Below are positions 17,030 through 25,491 of a DNA stretch of 64,000 nucleotides, one piece after another. Under the pieces are notes generated by a model. The model searched no databases and was not told the DNA's origin. It saw only the letters and a program-made list of their open reading frames with translations. Positions within the stretch are counted from its first letter, which is position 1; each line of letters opens with the position of its first letter. A program made the position numbers and the translations under genes. The stretch is taken from NCBI GenBank assembly GCA_020633555.1, contig JACKDL010000007.1:161243-225242 (forward strand), given 5' to 3'. The stretch is from Myxococcales bacterium. GTDB taxonomy: Bacteria; Myxococcota_A; Bradymonadia; UBA7976; UBA1532.

Positions 17030-17527
17030 ATGGGCCGACTCACGCTGCCGAGCACGCTGCTGATCCTCAGCGCCGGTCTGGCGCTGGCCGCGCCCCCGAA
17101 GTCCCCCCCGGCGGCACCCGCCACGGCACCCGTCTCGGGCCCGGCGAAGGCCGTGGGGCTGGTAGACGCCCTGCCCGCCGAGGTGCGCACGCTGCTGAAG
17201 CCACGCATGGGGCGACACATCCGCGACCTGAAGGCTCTGCGGGGCAAGGTGCAGGCCGCGGACTGGGCGGACGTGTGGCACCGGGCGAAGGCCATCGCCG
17301 ATGAGCCGCGCATCGCCCGGCCCGTGGAGGGCGCCACCGACACCCTGAACGCGGCCCTGCCCGCCGAGTTCTATGAGCACCAGGACGCGCTGAGCGCCGA
17401 GGCCACGGCCCTGGCGGCCGCGGCCAAGGCCCAGGATGTCGAGGCCGCCGAGCAGGCCTTCGACCGCTTGTCGATCACCTGCGTGAAGTGCCACGGGCAC
17501 TTCGGGGCTCCGCCCCACAAGGACTGA
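17030..17527 (+). CDS. cytochrome c'-like monoheme c-type cytochrome
   Basis: The 165-residue exported protein has a signal peptide (ending ALAAPP), a proline/alanine linker and an all-helical domain with one heme-binding CVKCH at residues 151-155, close to the C-terminus. A C-terminal CxxCH after a four-helix bundle is the layout of the cytochrome c' and cytochrome c556 families, which bind gas ligands such as NO or move electrons in the periplasm. No obvious Met ligand can be assigned. The gene is 102 bases after the MORN-like gene and has a sigma-54-like site upstream. Confidence 0.85.
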   Translation: MGRLTLPSTLLILSAGLALAAPPKSPPAAPATAPVSGPAKAVGLVDALPAEVRTLLKPRMGRHIRDLKALRGKVQAADWADVWHRAKAIADEPRIARPVEGATDTLNAALPAEFYEHQDALSAEATALAAAAKAQDVEAAEQAFDRLSITCVKCHGHFGAPPHKD

Positions 17528-17574
17528 CCCTACAAGGCCGCCCCCGAGGGGGCTGGTTTCACCGGAGCGCTCCC

Positions 17575-18030
17575 ATGCTGAACCCCCCCATCGAGCCCAC
17601 CGCCGCCGATCGCCGCGCCATCCTGGAGCAGGCGCGCACCGTGGCCGTGCTGGGCGCCCACCCCGATCCGGCGCGGCCGGCTCACTTCGTGCCCAAGTAC
17701 CTGATCGAGAAGGGCTATCGAGTCCTGCCCGTCAACGTCACCAAGGCCGGTGAGTGCTTCTTCGGCCACGACGCCCCCTGCGCCCTCGCCCACCTGAACG
17801 ACCTGCGCGAAGAGGTGGACGTGGTGGACGTGTTCCGCAACAGCGAGGCGGTGGCCGGCCACCTGGACGAGATCCTGGCCATGCAGCCCCCGCCCAAGGT
17901 GGTGTGGATGCAAGAGGGCGTGCGCAACGAGGACGTGGCCCACAAGCTGCGCGAGCGCGGCATCGTGGTGGTGCAGGACAAGTGCATGCTGGCCGAGCAC
18001 CGCGACCTGGGCGTGCCTGAGCTGCACTGA
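17575..18030 (+). CDS. CoA-binding protein (YccU-like)
   Basis: The 151-residue soluble protein is a single Rossmann-fold CoA-binding domain (CoA_binding_2). Visible hallmarks are TVAVLGAHPDPARPAH near the N-terminus, KGYRVLPVNV, VVDVFRNSEAV and VWMQEGVRNEDV, then VVVQDKCMLAEH at the end. Proteins of this family bind CoA or acyl-CoA, but the cellular role is not settled. The ATG at 17575 follows GGAGCGC; the open frame upstream overlaps the cytochrome gene. A strong hairpin ends the unit. Confidence 0.9.
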   Translation: MLNPPIEPTAADRRAILEQARTVAVLGAHPDPARPAHFVPKYLIEKGYRVLPVNVTKAGECFFGHDAPCALAHLNDLREEVDVVDVFRNSEAVAGHLDEILAMQPPPKVVWMQEGVRNEDVAHKLRERGIVVVQDKCMLAEHRDLGVPELH

Positions 18031-18031
18031 C

Positions 18032-18059
18032 GCCCGCGCGCCGCTCGGCGCCGGCGGGC
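18032..18059 (+). terminator. bulged hairpin after the CoA-binding gene
   Basis: GCCCGC+GCGCC pairs with GGCGC+GCGGGC (11 pairs with a two-base bulge) around a GCTC loop, starting two bases after the stop. Confidence 0.6.
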
Positions 18060-18080
18060 CGAGCAGAATCGTCGCCCGCC

Positions 18081-18107
18081 TTGTGACCCCGGCGACCCAC
18101 CGATACT
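18081..18107 (+). promoter_or_regulatory. possible sigma-70 promoter for the redox cassette
   Basis: GATACT at 18102-18107 is a good -10 candidate, with TTGTGA at 18081-18086 upstream. The 15-base spacing is short, so the pairing is uncertain. Transcription would start about 35 bases before the reductase gene. Confidence 0.3.
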
Positions 18108-18146
18108 CTTGTTCGCCTTGTTCGCCAAGGGTCGGCCAGCCGCACC

Positions 18147-20336
18147 ATGCAGCCCATCCACATCCTCTACGGCACCGAGACCTACAACAGCCAGGACCTC
18201 GCGGATCGCACGGGCGAGGCCCTGGAGGCGCTGGGGCTGCCAGCCGTGGTCCTGGGCATGGACGAGCTCGAGCCCGCCGGGCTCGCCGGGCTGCACACCT
18301 TGCTGGTCATCACCAGCACCTACGGGGCCGGCGAGCCGCCCGCCAACGCCGAGGACCTGTACGACTACCTGATGGAGGGGGCGCCGGCCCTGCCCGCGCT
18401 GCACTTCAGCGTGTGTGGCCTGGGTGACTCGAGCTACCCCGACTTCTGCCAGTGCGGGAAGGACTTCGACGCCCGGCTCGAGGCCCTGGGCGCTCGCCGC
18501 ATCGCGCCCCGGCAGGACTGCGACACCGACTATGAGCCCGCCTGGCAGGCCTGGCTGGCGCGGGTGCAGGGCGCGCTGCAGGGCATGGATCTGGCGGCGG
18601 CCGCGGCGGCCGTAGGGGCGCCGGCTCACGGCCCTGCGGAGCACGCGTTGGTGGCGCCGGCGGCAGGGGGGGGCGGGCCCGGAGGGGTCGATCCCGCGGT
18701 GCACGTGCTCTACGGCACCGAAACCTACAACAGCCAGGACCTGGCCGAGCGCACCGGTGAGGCCATCGCCGCCACAGGGCGGGCGGTGGTGGTGCTGGAC
18801 ATGGACGACTTCGAGCCCGCCCGGCTGGGGCAGCTCCACACCGTCCTCATCGTCACCAGCACCTTCGGGGCAGGGGAGCCGCCGGCCAACGCCGAGCTGC
18901 TGCACGAGTTCGTGATGGACCAGTCGGGGCCGCTGCCCGGGCTGCACTTCAGCGTGTGCGGGCTGGGCGACACCAGCTACCCCGACTTCTGCCAGTGCGG
19001 GAAGGACTTCGACGCCCGGCTCGAGGCCCTGGGGGCCACCCGCATCGCGCCTCGGCAGGACTGCGACACGGACTACGAGCCCGCGTGGGAGGCATGGCTG
19101 GCGGGCGTGCTGACGGCGCTGCCGGCGTACCCGGCGCCCAGCGCGCAGGCGGCCCAGGCCCCCGCGATCACGGGGGGCGCGGCCCCGGCGCCGGCCCGCG
19201 CGAAGCAGCCGGCGGCCCTGGGCACCCGCAAGAACCCCTTCTTTGCCACCGTGGTGGACAACCACAACCTGAACGATCCCCGCAGCGCCAAGGAGACCCG
19301 GCACCTGGCCCTGTCGCTGGCGGGCTCGGGCATCACCTACCGGGTGGGCGACGCCCTGGGCCTGTTCCCCCGCAACGATCCCGAGCTGGTGTACCGCGTG
19401 CTGTGGGCCACGGGCCTGCAGGGCACCGAGGCGGTGGAGGTCTCGGGCGAGTGGCTGTACCTGCGCGACGCGCTGATCTACCGGCTGGACGTGACCTGGG
19501 CCGACGCCAAGCTCATCAAGCTGGCGGCCACGGGGGGCGGCGCGGGGGCGGCGGCCTTCACCCGGCTGGCCGAGGACGGCGAGGCCCGCAAGCGCTACCT
19601 GACCGATCACCACGTCATCGACATCCTGGCGGCGGCGGCCATGCGCCCCACCCCCGACGAGCTGGTGAAGGCCCTGCGCCCGCTGGCCCCGCGGCTGTAC
19701 AGCATCTCGTCGAGCCCGAAGGCCCACCCGGGCGAAGTGCACCTGACCGTGGACGTGGTGCGCTACCACCTGCACGGCCTGGACCGGAAGGGCATCAGCT
19801 CATGCTTCATCGCCGAGCGGCTGGTGCCCGGCGCTCAGGCGCCCGTCTACGTGCAGCCCTCGGCGGACTTCCACCTCACCGATGACGACCTGGCCCCCAT
19901 CATCATGATCGGCCCGGGCACCGGCATCGCGCCCTTCCGCGCCTTCCTGGAGGAGCGCGAGGCCCGCGGCGCCCAGGGCTACTCGTGGCTGTTCTACGGC
20001 GCCCGCAAGCAGGCCCACGACTTCCTGTACCGCGAGCAGGTGCTCGACTGGCACCACCGGCACATCCTGACCCGCCTGGACCTGGCCTTCAGCCGCGACC
20101 AGGCCGAGAAGGTCTATGTGCAGGACCGCATGTGGGAGAACGCGCCCGATCTGTGGGCCTGGATCGACGCCGGCAGCCACATCTACATCTGCGGCGACGC
20201 GGCGCGCATGGCCAAGGACGTGCACGCCATGCTCAAGCAAATCATCTCGATGTACGGGGGGCAGACCGAGGCCGAGGCCGAGGCCTACCTGGAGGCCATG
20301 CGCCAGGCCGGCCGCTACCTGCGCGACGTCTACTGA
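18147..20336 (+). CDS. diflavin reductase with two tandem flavodoxin domains (CysJ-like)
   Basis: The 729-residue soluble protein has flavodoxin (FMN) domain 1 at about 3-148, domain 2 at about 186-330, an Ala/Pro linker, and a CysJ-type FAD/NADPH reductase from about 365 to the end. Each flavodoxin has the phosphate loop YGTETYNSQ, TSTxGAGEPPAN and a CGLGDxSYPDFCQCGK loop. The reductase shows RLYSISSSP (516-524) for FAD, GPGTGIAPFR (589-598) and YICGDAARMAKDVH for NADPH, and a C-terminal aromatic (DVY). Known family members pass electrons from NADPH through FAD to one FMN domain and on to a hemoprotein such as sulfite reductase. A second FMN domain is unusual, and the two are nearly identical. 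No CysI gene is adjacent; the next gene, two bases away, encodes an octaheme cytochrome. Confidence 0.9.
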   Translation: MQPIHILYGTETYNSQDLADRTGEALEALGLPAVVLGMDELEPAGLAGLHTLLVITSTYGAGEPPANAEDLYDYLMEGAPALPALHFSVCGLGDSSYPDFCQCGKDFDARLEALGARRIAPRQDCDTDYEPAWQAWLARVQGALQGMDLAAAAAAVGAPAHGPAEHALVAPAAGGGGPGGVDPAVHVLYGTETYNSQDLAERTGEAIAATGRAVVVLDMDDFEPARLGQLHTVLIVTSTFGAGEPPANAELLHEFVMDQSGPLPGLHFSVCGLGDTSYPDFCQCGKDFDARLEALGATRIAPRQDCDTDYEPAWEAWLAGVLTALPAYPAPSAQAAQAPAITGGAAPAPARAKQPAALGTRKNPFFATVVDNHNLNDPRSAKETRHLALSLAGSGITYRVGDALGLFPRNDPELVYRVLWATGLQGTEAVEVSGEWLYLRDALIYRLDVTWADAKLIKLAATGGGAGAAAFTRLAEDGEARKRYLTDHHVIDILAAAAMRPTPDELVKALRPLAPRLYSISSSPKAHPGEVHLTVDVVRYHLHGLDRKGISSCFIAERLVPGAQAPVYVQPSADFHLTDDDLAPIIMIGPGTGIAPFRAFLEEREARGAQGYSWLFYGARKQAHDFLYREQVLDWHHRHILTRLDLAFSRDQAEKVYVQDRMWENAPDLWAWIDAGSHIYICGDAARMAKDVHAMLKQIISMYGGQTEAEAEAYLEAMRQAGRYLRDVY
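18432..18490 (+). repeat. 59-base exact repeat, copy 1 (flavodoxin domain 1)
   Basis: This stretch is identical to 18975-19033. It encodes SYPDFCQCGKDFDARLEALG. Exact identity over 59 bases, including silent positions, points to a recent internal duplication or gene conversion. Confidence 0.95.
18975..19033 (+). repeat. 59-base exact repeat, copy 2 (flavodoxin domain 2)
   Basis: This is identical to 18432-18490, 543 bases downstream in the same gene and the same frame. Confidence 0.95.
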
Positions 20337-20337
20337 G

Positions 20338-22473
20338 GTGGAGGCCGCCGCCCTCGGGCTGTTGCTGGCCGTCGGGCTGTGGGGCCTGGGGCGGGGGCGG
20401 GCGGCGCGGGCGGCGGTGATCCTGGGGGCGCTGGGCGCGGCCGCCTTGACGCTGTGGCGGACCGCGCCGTCAGCCGAGGGGATCGCGCCCGGCCCGCCGG
20501 GCTTGCCCGGCCCGAGCCCCGACCCCGCGCTGGTGACCAGCGCCGCCTGCCGGGCCTGCCACCCCGCCGCCTACGCGAGCTGGCAGGCCAGCTACCACCG
20601 CACCATGACCCAGCCAGCCACGCCCGAGACGGTGGCCGGCGACTTCGGCGGCTTGGTGCTGAGCGACCGCGGCACCCGCCTGCGCCTGAGCCGGGACGGC
20701 GACGCCTTCCTGGCCCATCTGCTGGGGCCGGCCAATGAGGTCCAGCGCACCCGGCGGGTGGTGATGACCACCGGCTCCCACCACTTTCAGAACTACTGGG
20801 TGGCCGAGGACGGCGGCTGGTACGTGCAGCTCCCGTTCCTGTGGCGCCTGGACGATCGCCGGTGGATCCCCGTGCAAGACAGCTTCCTGCACCTGGACCG
20901 CGCCGAGCCCCAGCCGCCCGCGGCCTGGAACGGCAACTGCGGCTACTGCCACAGCGTGGGCCACGCGGGGCGGCTCGGCCCCCAGAGCGACCCCCGGGTG
21001 GCCGAGCTGGGGGTGGCCTGCGAGGCCTGCCATGGCCCGGGACAGGCCCACGTGGCCCACCACCGCGACCCCGTGGCCCGCTACCTGGGCCGCGCCGACG
21101 CCCACGATCCCATCCGGGTGCCCAGCGCGCTGAGCCCGGCGCTGGAGCAGGCCGTGTGCGGCCAGTGCCACGGCATCTTCATGCGCACCGATCTGGCGGC
21201 CACCCACGCCCAGGCCGACCGCTTCCGCCCGGGCGACGCGCTGAGCGACAGCCGGCAGCTCCTAGTGCCGCAGCCCAACCCCCGGCCGGGCGGCCCGCTG
21301 CTGGTGCCGCCCTGGGGCACGCCGCCGCAGGTCACCGTGACCCAGGGGGGCGACCGCTGGACCGGGGCCCTGCTGGGTCTGGCCGCCGACGGCCTGTACC
21401 TGCGCCTGCCCCAGGCCCCGACCGGCCCGATCGAGGCCACCATCCCGGCCGCTGACGGCGCGCCGGCCTTCATCGCGCCCGGCCCGTCAGTCCCCGTGGT
21501 CGATGGCGTGGTGCGCATCCCCCTGGATCCTCGCTGGTCGAACGATCCGCTCGCCCACGTGGCCCGGCTCATGGGCTGGCGGGGCCAGACCCCCACCTTC
21601 TTCGACCTGTCGGCCTTCTGGCCCGACGGCACCGTGCGCACCACCGGCCGCGAGACCAACGCGCTGGCCACCACCGGCTGCGCCACCCGCGGCGACCTGA
21701 CCTGCTCGAGCTGCCACGCCATGCACGGCTACGTGGAGCGCGCCGACATGCTCAAGCCGGGTGTGGACGGCGACGCCGCCTGCCTGCAGTGCCACGCCGC
21801 CGATGTCCCCGACGCCGCCGCCCACAGCCACCACCCCGCGGGGAGCGCGGGCGCTGCCTGCCAGAACTGCCACATGCCCCACACCACCTTCGGCCTGCTG
21901 GGCGCCATCCGCAGCCACCGGGTGGACAGCCCCAGCGCGGTCCGCGCCTGGCAGACCGGCCGCCCCGACGCCTGCAGCCTTTGCCACATCGACCGCCCGC
22001 TGGCTTGGACCGCCGCGCACCTGACCCGCTGGTACGGCCAGCCTTCGCTGGAGGCCCTGCCCCCGCCCTGGGACACCACCTCGGCCGCCGCACTGTGGGC
22101 GCTGAAGGGCGACGGCGCCCAGCGCGGCGTTACGGCCTGGGCCCTGGGCTGGCCCCCCGCGCGACAAACCGGCGGCGCCGCCTGGACCGCCCCCGTGCTG
22201 GCCGCCCTGCTCGACGACGACTACGCCGCCGTGCGCACCGTGGCCGAGCGCGCCCTGCGCCCCTTGCCCGGCTTCGCCGCCTGGGCCTATGACTACGTGG
22301 CGCCGCCGGCGGCCCGCCGCGTCGCCCAGGCCGAGGCCCGGGCCCTGGCGGCCGGCCTGACACCCGATCGCCAGGGCCCCGCGGTGCTCCGCGACGCCCG
22401 CGGGCCCGACCAGGCCGCCATCGACCGCCTGCGGGCCGCCCGCGACCGCGCGCCCGTCCACATCGCCGAGTGA
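20338..22473 (+). CDS. membrane-anchored octaheme cytochrome c
   Basis: The start is a GTG two bases after the reductase stop; the open frame further upstream overlaps that gene. The 711-residue protein has hydrophobic N-terminal segments (about 4-37) as an anchor or uncleaved signal. It has eight CxxCH heme sites at about residues 71, 201, 228, 274, 456, 482, 508 and 546 (CRACH, CGYCH, CEACH, CGQCH, CSSCH, CLQCH, CQNCH, CSLCH). The sequence around the first heme (CRACHPAAYASWQASYH) matches the multiheme c554-like family. Residues about 280-450 form a heme-free insertion, and the C-terminus (about 580-711) is helical and HEAT-like. It would carry electrons or reduce a substrate outside the cytoplasmic membrane. 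Coupling to the reductase is suggested by spacing only. Confidence 0.87.
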   Translation: MEAAALGLLLAVGLWGLGRGRAARAAVILGALGAAALTLWRTAPSAEGIAPGPPGLPGPSPDPALVTSAACRACHPAAYASWQASYHRTMTQPATPETVAGDFGGLVLSDRGTRLRLSRDGDAFLAHLLGPANEVQRTRRVVMTTGSHHFQNYWVAEDGGWYVQLPFLWRLDDRRWIPVQDSFLHLDRAEPQPPAAWNGNCGYCHSVGHAGRLGPQSDPRVAELGVACEACHGPGQAHVAHHRDPVARYLGRADAHDPIRVPSALSPALEQAVCGQCHGIFMRTDLAATHAQADRFRPGDALSDSRQLLVPQPNPRPGGPLLVPPWGTPPQVTVTQGGDRWTGALLGLAADGLYLRLPQAPTGPIEATIPAADGAPAFIAPGPSVPVVDGVVRIPLDPRWSNDPLAHVARLMGWRGQTPTFFDLSAFWPDGTVRTTGRETNALATTGCATRGDLTCSSCHAMHGYVERADMLKPGVDGDAACLQCHAADVPDAAAHSHHPAGSAGAACQNCHMPHTTFGLLGAIRSHRVDSPSAVRAWQTGRPDACSLCHIDRPLAWTAAHLTRWYGQPSLEALPPPWDTTSAAALWALKGDGAQRGVTAWALGWPPARQTGGAAWTAPVLAALLDDDYAAVRTVAERALRPLPGFAAWAYDYVAPPAARRVAQAEARALAAGLTPDRQGPAVLRDARGPDQAAIDRLRAARDRAPVHIAE

Positions 22474-22476
22474 GCC

Positions 22477-22929
22477 ATGCCTGAGCCGACCCCCGCCCCC
22501 GCCGCCCCGTCCGCGATCCGCGCCGCCCACCTGGCCTGGGGCTGGGCCTCCCTGGCCTTCTGGGTGCTCGCCGGCCTGGGCCTGGAGGCCCTGCACGCGT
22601 TCAAGGTCCCCTGGTACCTCGACGTGGGCATGGAGCCCCGCCGCCTGATGTTCCAGCTCGCCCACGCCCACGGCGCCCTGCTCGGCGGCCTGAACGTGGC
22701 CTTCGCCCTCAGCCAACCCCACCTGGCCTGGGGCCCCAGGGGCCCCGATCTGGCCTCGCGCCTGCTCAAGAGCGCCACCCTGCTCCTGCCCGGCGGCTTC
22801 CTGCTCGGCGGCGTCTGGATCCGCGGCGGCGACCCCGGCTACGGCGTCCTGCCCGCCCCCCTGGGCGGCCTGCTGCTGTGCGCGTCGATGATGATTGTGG
22901 GTCGCGCGGCGCTCCGGCGCAGGCCCTGA
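22477..22929 (+). CDS. small membrane protein with four predicted helices
   Basis: The 150-residue protein starts three bases after the octaheme cytochrome stop. Hydrophobic segments lie at about 20-37, 58-76, 95-112 and 120-138. Several His residues sit at helix ends (AAHLAWGW, EALHAFKVPWYLD, LAHAHGALLGGLN, QPHLAW), so heme or quinone contact is possible but unproven. I do not recognise the family. Its position suggests a membrane partner of the cytochrome. It ends 18 bases from the converging methyltransferase gene. Confidence 0.75.
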   Translation: MPEPTPAPAAPSAIRAAHLAWGWASLAFWVLAGLGLEALHAFKVPWYLDVGMEPRRLMFQLAHAHGALLGGLNVAFALSQPHLAWGPRGPDLASRLLKSATLLLPGGFLLGGVWIRGGDPGYGVLPAPLGGLLLCASMMIVGRAALRRRP

Positions 22930-22947
22930 CACCCCCTGCGCGTGGAG

Positions 22948-23871
22948 CTACGGGGCCAGCAGCCGCTCCAGGCGGATGCCGACGCCGCCCGTCGCCGCCT
23001 TCAGCGCGTCGTACTGCGCGCGGGCCGCGGGATCGCCGTCGGGGCGACGCAGGCCGCGGATCAGGGTGTTCTTGGGCGTGTGCTCCGACGGGACGAACTC
23101 GATGGCCGAGGCCTCGTAGCCGGCGCCGCGCAGAAGCAGCAGGCGGAAGACGTCGGTCATGTGCGCGGCCGTGGCCCGGCGCAGGTGCGGCGCGCCCCAC
23201 AGCGGCGAGAACGGCGCACCCCCCGCGGACAGCGCCGACCAGCCCGTGGAGAGCTCGGCCTGGCAACAGGGCACCACGGCGATCGCCTCGGCCCCCTGGG
23301 TGATGCCCAGCGCCAGCGCGTCATCGGTGGCGGTGTCGCAGCCGTGCAGTGAGAGCAGTCCGTGGAGCGGGCCGCCGGGCTCGCCGAAGGCGTCGGCCCA
23401 GCCGCGCGCGACGTCGAAGTCGGCGAGCGAGCCGGACGCGAACCGCAGCACGTCGTCCAGACCGACGAGGGCCGCACGGCGGCTGCTCTCCTCGACCAGC
23501 GCCGGGTTGCGATCCACGCCCAGGACCTGGACTGGGTGCTGCCAGTTCTGGCGGAAGTGCCAGGCGAGCAGCGTGCTCAGGTAGGAGCGGCCGCAGGCGG
23601 CGTCGAGGATGCGGACGGTGGGGTGGCGCGCGCACAGGCCGCGGAAGGACGGCTGGAGCACGGCGATCATGTGGTTGATCTGGCGGTACTTGCGGACCTG
23701 CGGGGGCGGCATGGAGCCGTCCCGGTGCAGCAGCCCCAGGGCGCGCAGCAGCACGGGCGCCTCGCCGGGCAGGATCGCGGGGCGCTTGTCACCGATGAGC
23801 GCGTGGGTGCGCGCCTCGGTCCAGTATTCGCGGGCGCGCTCGGCGAAGCGCGCTGCCCATTGCTCTTGCAT
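22948..23871 (-). CDS. SAM-dependent methyltransferase (PF13679-like)
   Basis: The 307-residue soluble protein has a Rossmann methyltransferase domain. Motif I is VRILDAACGRSYLS (about 87-100), followed by VLGVDRNPALVEES and, later, LLSLHGCDTATDDALA and AIAVVPCCQAEL. The HGCDTATD and PCCQ motifs are those of the methyltransferase family that includes GSTCD and METTL25-type proteins. The substrate is unknown; RNA or protein is plausible. It lies 27 bases after trkH on the same strand and may be read from the trkA promoter. Confidence 0.85.
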   Translation of the reverse strand: MQEQWAARFAERAREYWTEARTHALIGDKRPAILPGEAPVLLRALGLLHRDGSMPPPQVRKYRQINHMIAVLQPSFRGLCARHPTVRILDAACGRSYLSTLLAWHFRQNWQHPVQVLGVDRNPALVEESSRRAALVGLDDVLRFASGSLADFDVARGWADAFGEPGGPLHGLLSLHGCDTATDDALALGITQGAEAIAVVPCCQAELSTGWSALSAGGAPFSPLWGAPHLRRATAAHMTDVFRLLLLRGAGYEASAIEFVPSEHTPKNTLIRGLRRPDGDPAARAQYDALKAATGGVGIRLERLLAP

Positions 23872-23898
23872 GCGCGGGGTCAGCCTCCAAGCCGGTGA

Positions 23899-25491
23899 TC
23901 AGCGCCGCCAGAAGCTGGGGTGGAACAGCACCAGCACCGTGTAGATCTCGAGCCGCCCCATGATCATGAGGAACGCGCTGACCCACTTCCCGAAGGGCGT
24001 GAGCACGGCGTAGTTGTCGTAGGGGCCCACCTCGCCCAGGCCCGGGCCCACGTTGCCCAGGCTGCTGGCGGCGCAGGTGAAGGCGGTGAGCGCGTCGTGG
24101 CCCTCCAGGGTGAAGTAGCCGGTGCCCAGCATCACCAGGGCCAGGTAGGCGCCGATGAAGGCGGCCACGGCACGCAGCACGTCGGGCGAGACCGGGTTGC
24201 CGCCCAGGCGCACGGGGCGCACGGCGCGGGGATGGGCCAGCAGGAACAGCTCCCGCACCCACAGCTTCACCATGATGACGTGGCGCACGATTTTGATGCC
24301 GCCGCCGGTGGAGCCGGCCATGCCGCCGCTGAACAGGAACACCACCACCAGCAGCAGGGCCACCGGGGCGTAGGTCCAGGTCTCGAAGTCGTGGCTGGCG
24401 TAGCCGGTGGTGGTCACCAGCGACAGCACCTGGAAGGCGGCGATGCGCAGGGCCTCGAAGAAGGCGAAGCCCTTGTCGGCGAACAGCAGGGCGCCGGCGA
24501 TGACCGCGGTGCCGCCCACGCACAGGGCGGTGTAGACCCGGAACTCGGGGTCGCGCCACATGGGGCGCAGGTCGCCCTTCCGCGCCGCCCAGTGCAGGGT
24601 GAAGTTCACGCCGGCGAGGAACATGAACAGGGTGATGACCCACTCGATGTAGCCGCTGTCGAAGCCCGCGACGCTGGCCGCCCGGGTGCTGAAGCCGCCG
24701 GTGGCCATGGTGGCCATGGTGTGGCAGGCGGACTCGAAGGCGTCCATGCCGCCCAGCATGAGCAGCACGAACAGCACCGCCGAGAGCAGCAGGTAGACCT
24801 CCCACAGCAGCCGCGCCGTCTCGGCCACCCGGGGCGCCAGCTTGTCGGTGGTGGGGCCGGGCACCTCGGCCTTGAAGAGCTGCATGCCGCCCACGCCCAG
24901 CAGGGGGAGGATGGCCACGCCCAGCACGACGATGCCCATGCCGCCCAGGAAGTGGCTCATGGAGCGCCAGAACAGGATGCCCCGGGGCAGGCCCGGGCGC
25001 CCGTCCGCCGTGAAGCCGTAGTCGGTCCACAGGCCGTCGCTGATGATGCTGGCGCCCGTGGTGGTGAAGCCGCTGGCCGACTCGAAGACGCCGTTGGTGA
25101 ACGAACAGAACTCCACGCCGATGGGCAGCTTCGCCCCGGCCGGCAGCGCCGCTGCCACCCCGCAGATGTCGGTGGGCGACAGGTGGGCGTACAGGTAGTA
25201 GGGCAGGGCGCCCACCACGCCGGCCACCGCCCAGCCCACGGCCACGATGAGGAAGCCCTCGCGGTGCCCGAGCTGCGTGTGCCGGGCCGCCCGCCGCGTC
25301 ACCAGGAACAGCAGCAGGCCCACCACCACGGACAGGCCCAGGGCGGCCCAGTGGCCGGGGGCGTCGGGGGTGCCATCGAACTCGGCGATGAGGGCGCTGG
25401 GCAGCATGGACACGCCCAGGATGGCCATGACCACCCCGGTCAGGTGCCCCAGCAGCGCCAGGCGCAGGGTCCAGGTGAGGTGGCGGATCAT
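23899..25491 (-). CDS. trkH: Trk-type potassium uptake protein, membrane subunit
   Basis: The 530-residue polytopic membrane protein belongs to the TrkH/KtrB superfamily of K+ channels driven by ion gradients. The pore-loop signatures are visible: SASGFTTTGAS, ATMATGGFSTR, TTTGYASHDF and ASSLGNVGPG, together with the SGGMAGSTGGGIKIVR stretch. The start codon overlaps the trkA stop by one base (TGATG), so the two are translationally coupled. TrkA is expected to gate this channel from the cytoplasm. Confidence 0.95.
   Translation of the reverse strand: MIRHLTWTLRLALLGHLTGVVMAILGVSMLPSALIAEFDGTPDAPGHWAALGLSVVVGLLLFLVTRRAARHTQLGHREGFLIVAVGWAVAGVVGALPYYLYAHLSPTDICGVAAALPAGAKLPIGVEFCSFTNGVFESASGFTTTGASIISDGLWTDYGFTADGRPGLPRGILFWRSMSHFLGGMGIVVLGVAILPLLGVGGMQLFKAEVPGPTTDKLAPRVAETARLLWEVYLLLSAVLFVLLMLGGMDAFESACHTMATMATGGFSTRAASVAGFDSGYIEWVITLFMFLAGVNFTLHWAARKGDLRPMWRDPEFRVYTALCVGGTAVIAGALLFADKGFAFFEALRIAAFQVLSLVTTTGYASHDFETWTYAPVALLLVVVFLFSGGMAGSTGGGIKIVRHVIMVKLWVRELFLLAHPRAVRPVRLGGNPVSPDVLRAVAAFIGAYLALVMLGTGYFTLEGHDALTAFTCAASSLGNVGPGLGEVGPYDNYAVLTPFGKWVSAFLMIMGRLEIYTVLVLFHPSFWRR

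Noticed and set aside
18147..20336. Frameshifted or fused pair of separate flavodoxin genes
   Set aside because: The frame is continuous through both flavodoxin domains, the linker and the reductase, with no internal stop or start signal, so it is one gene.
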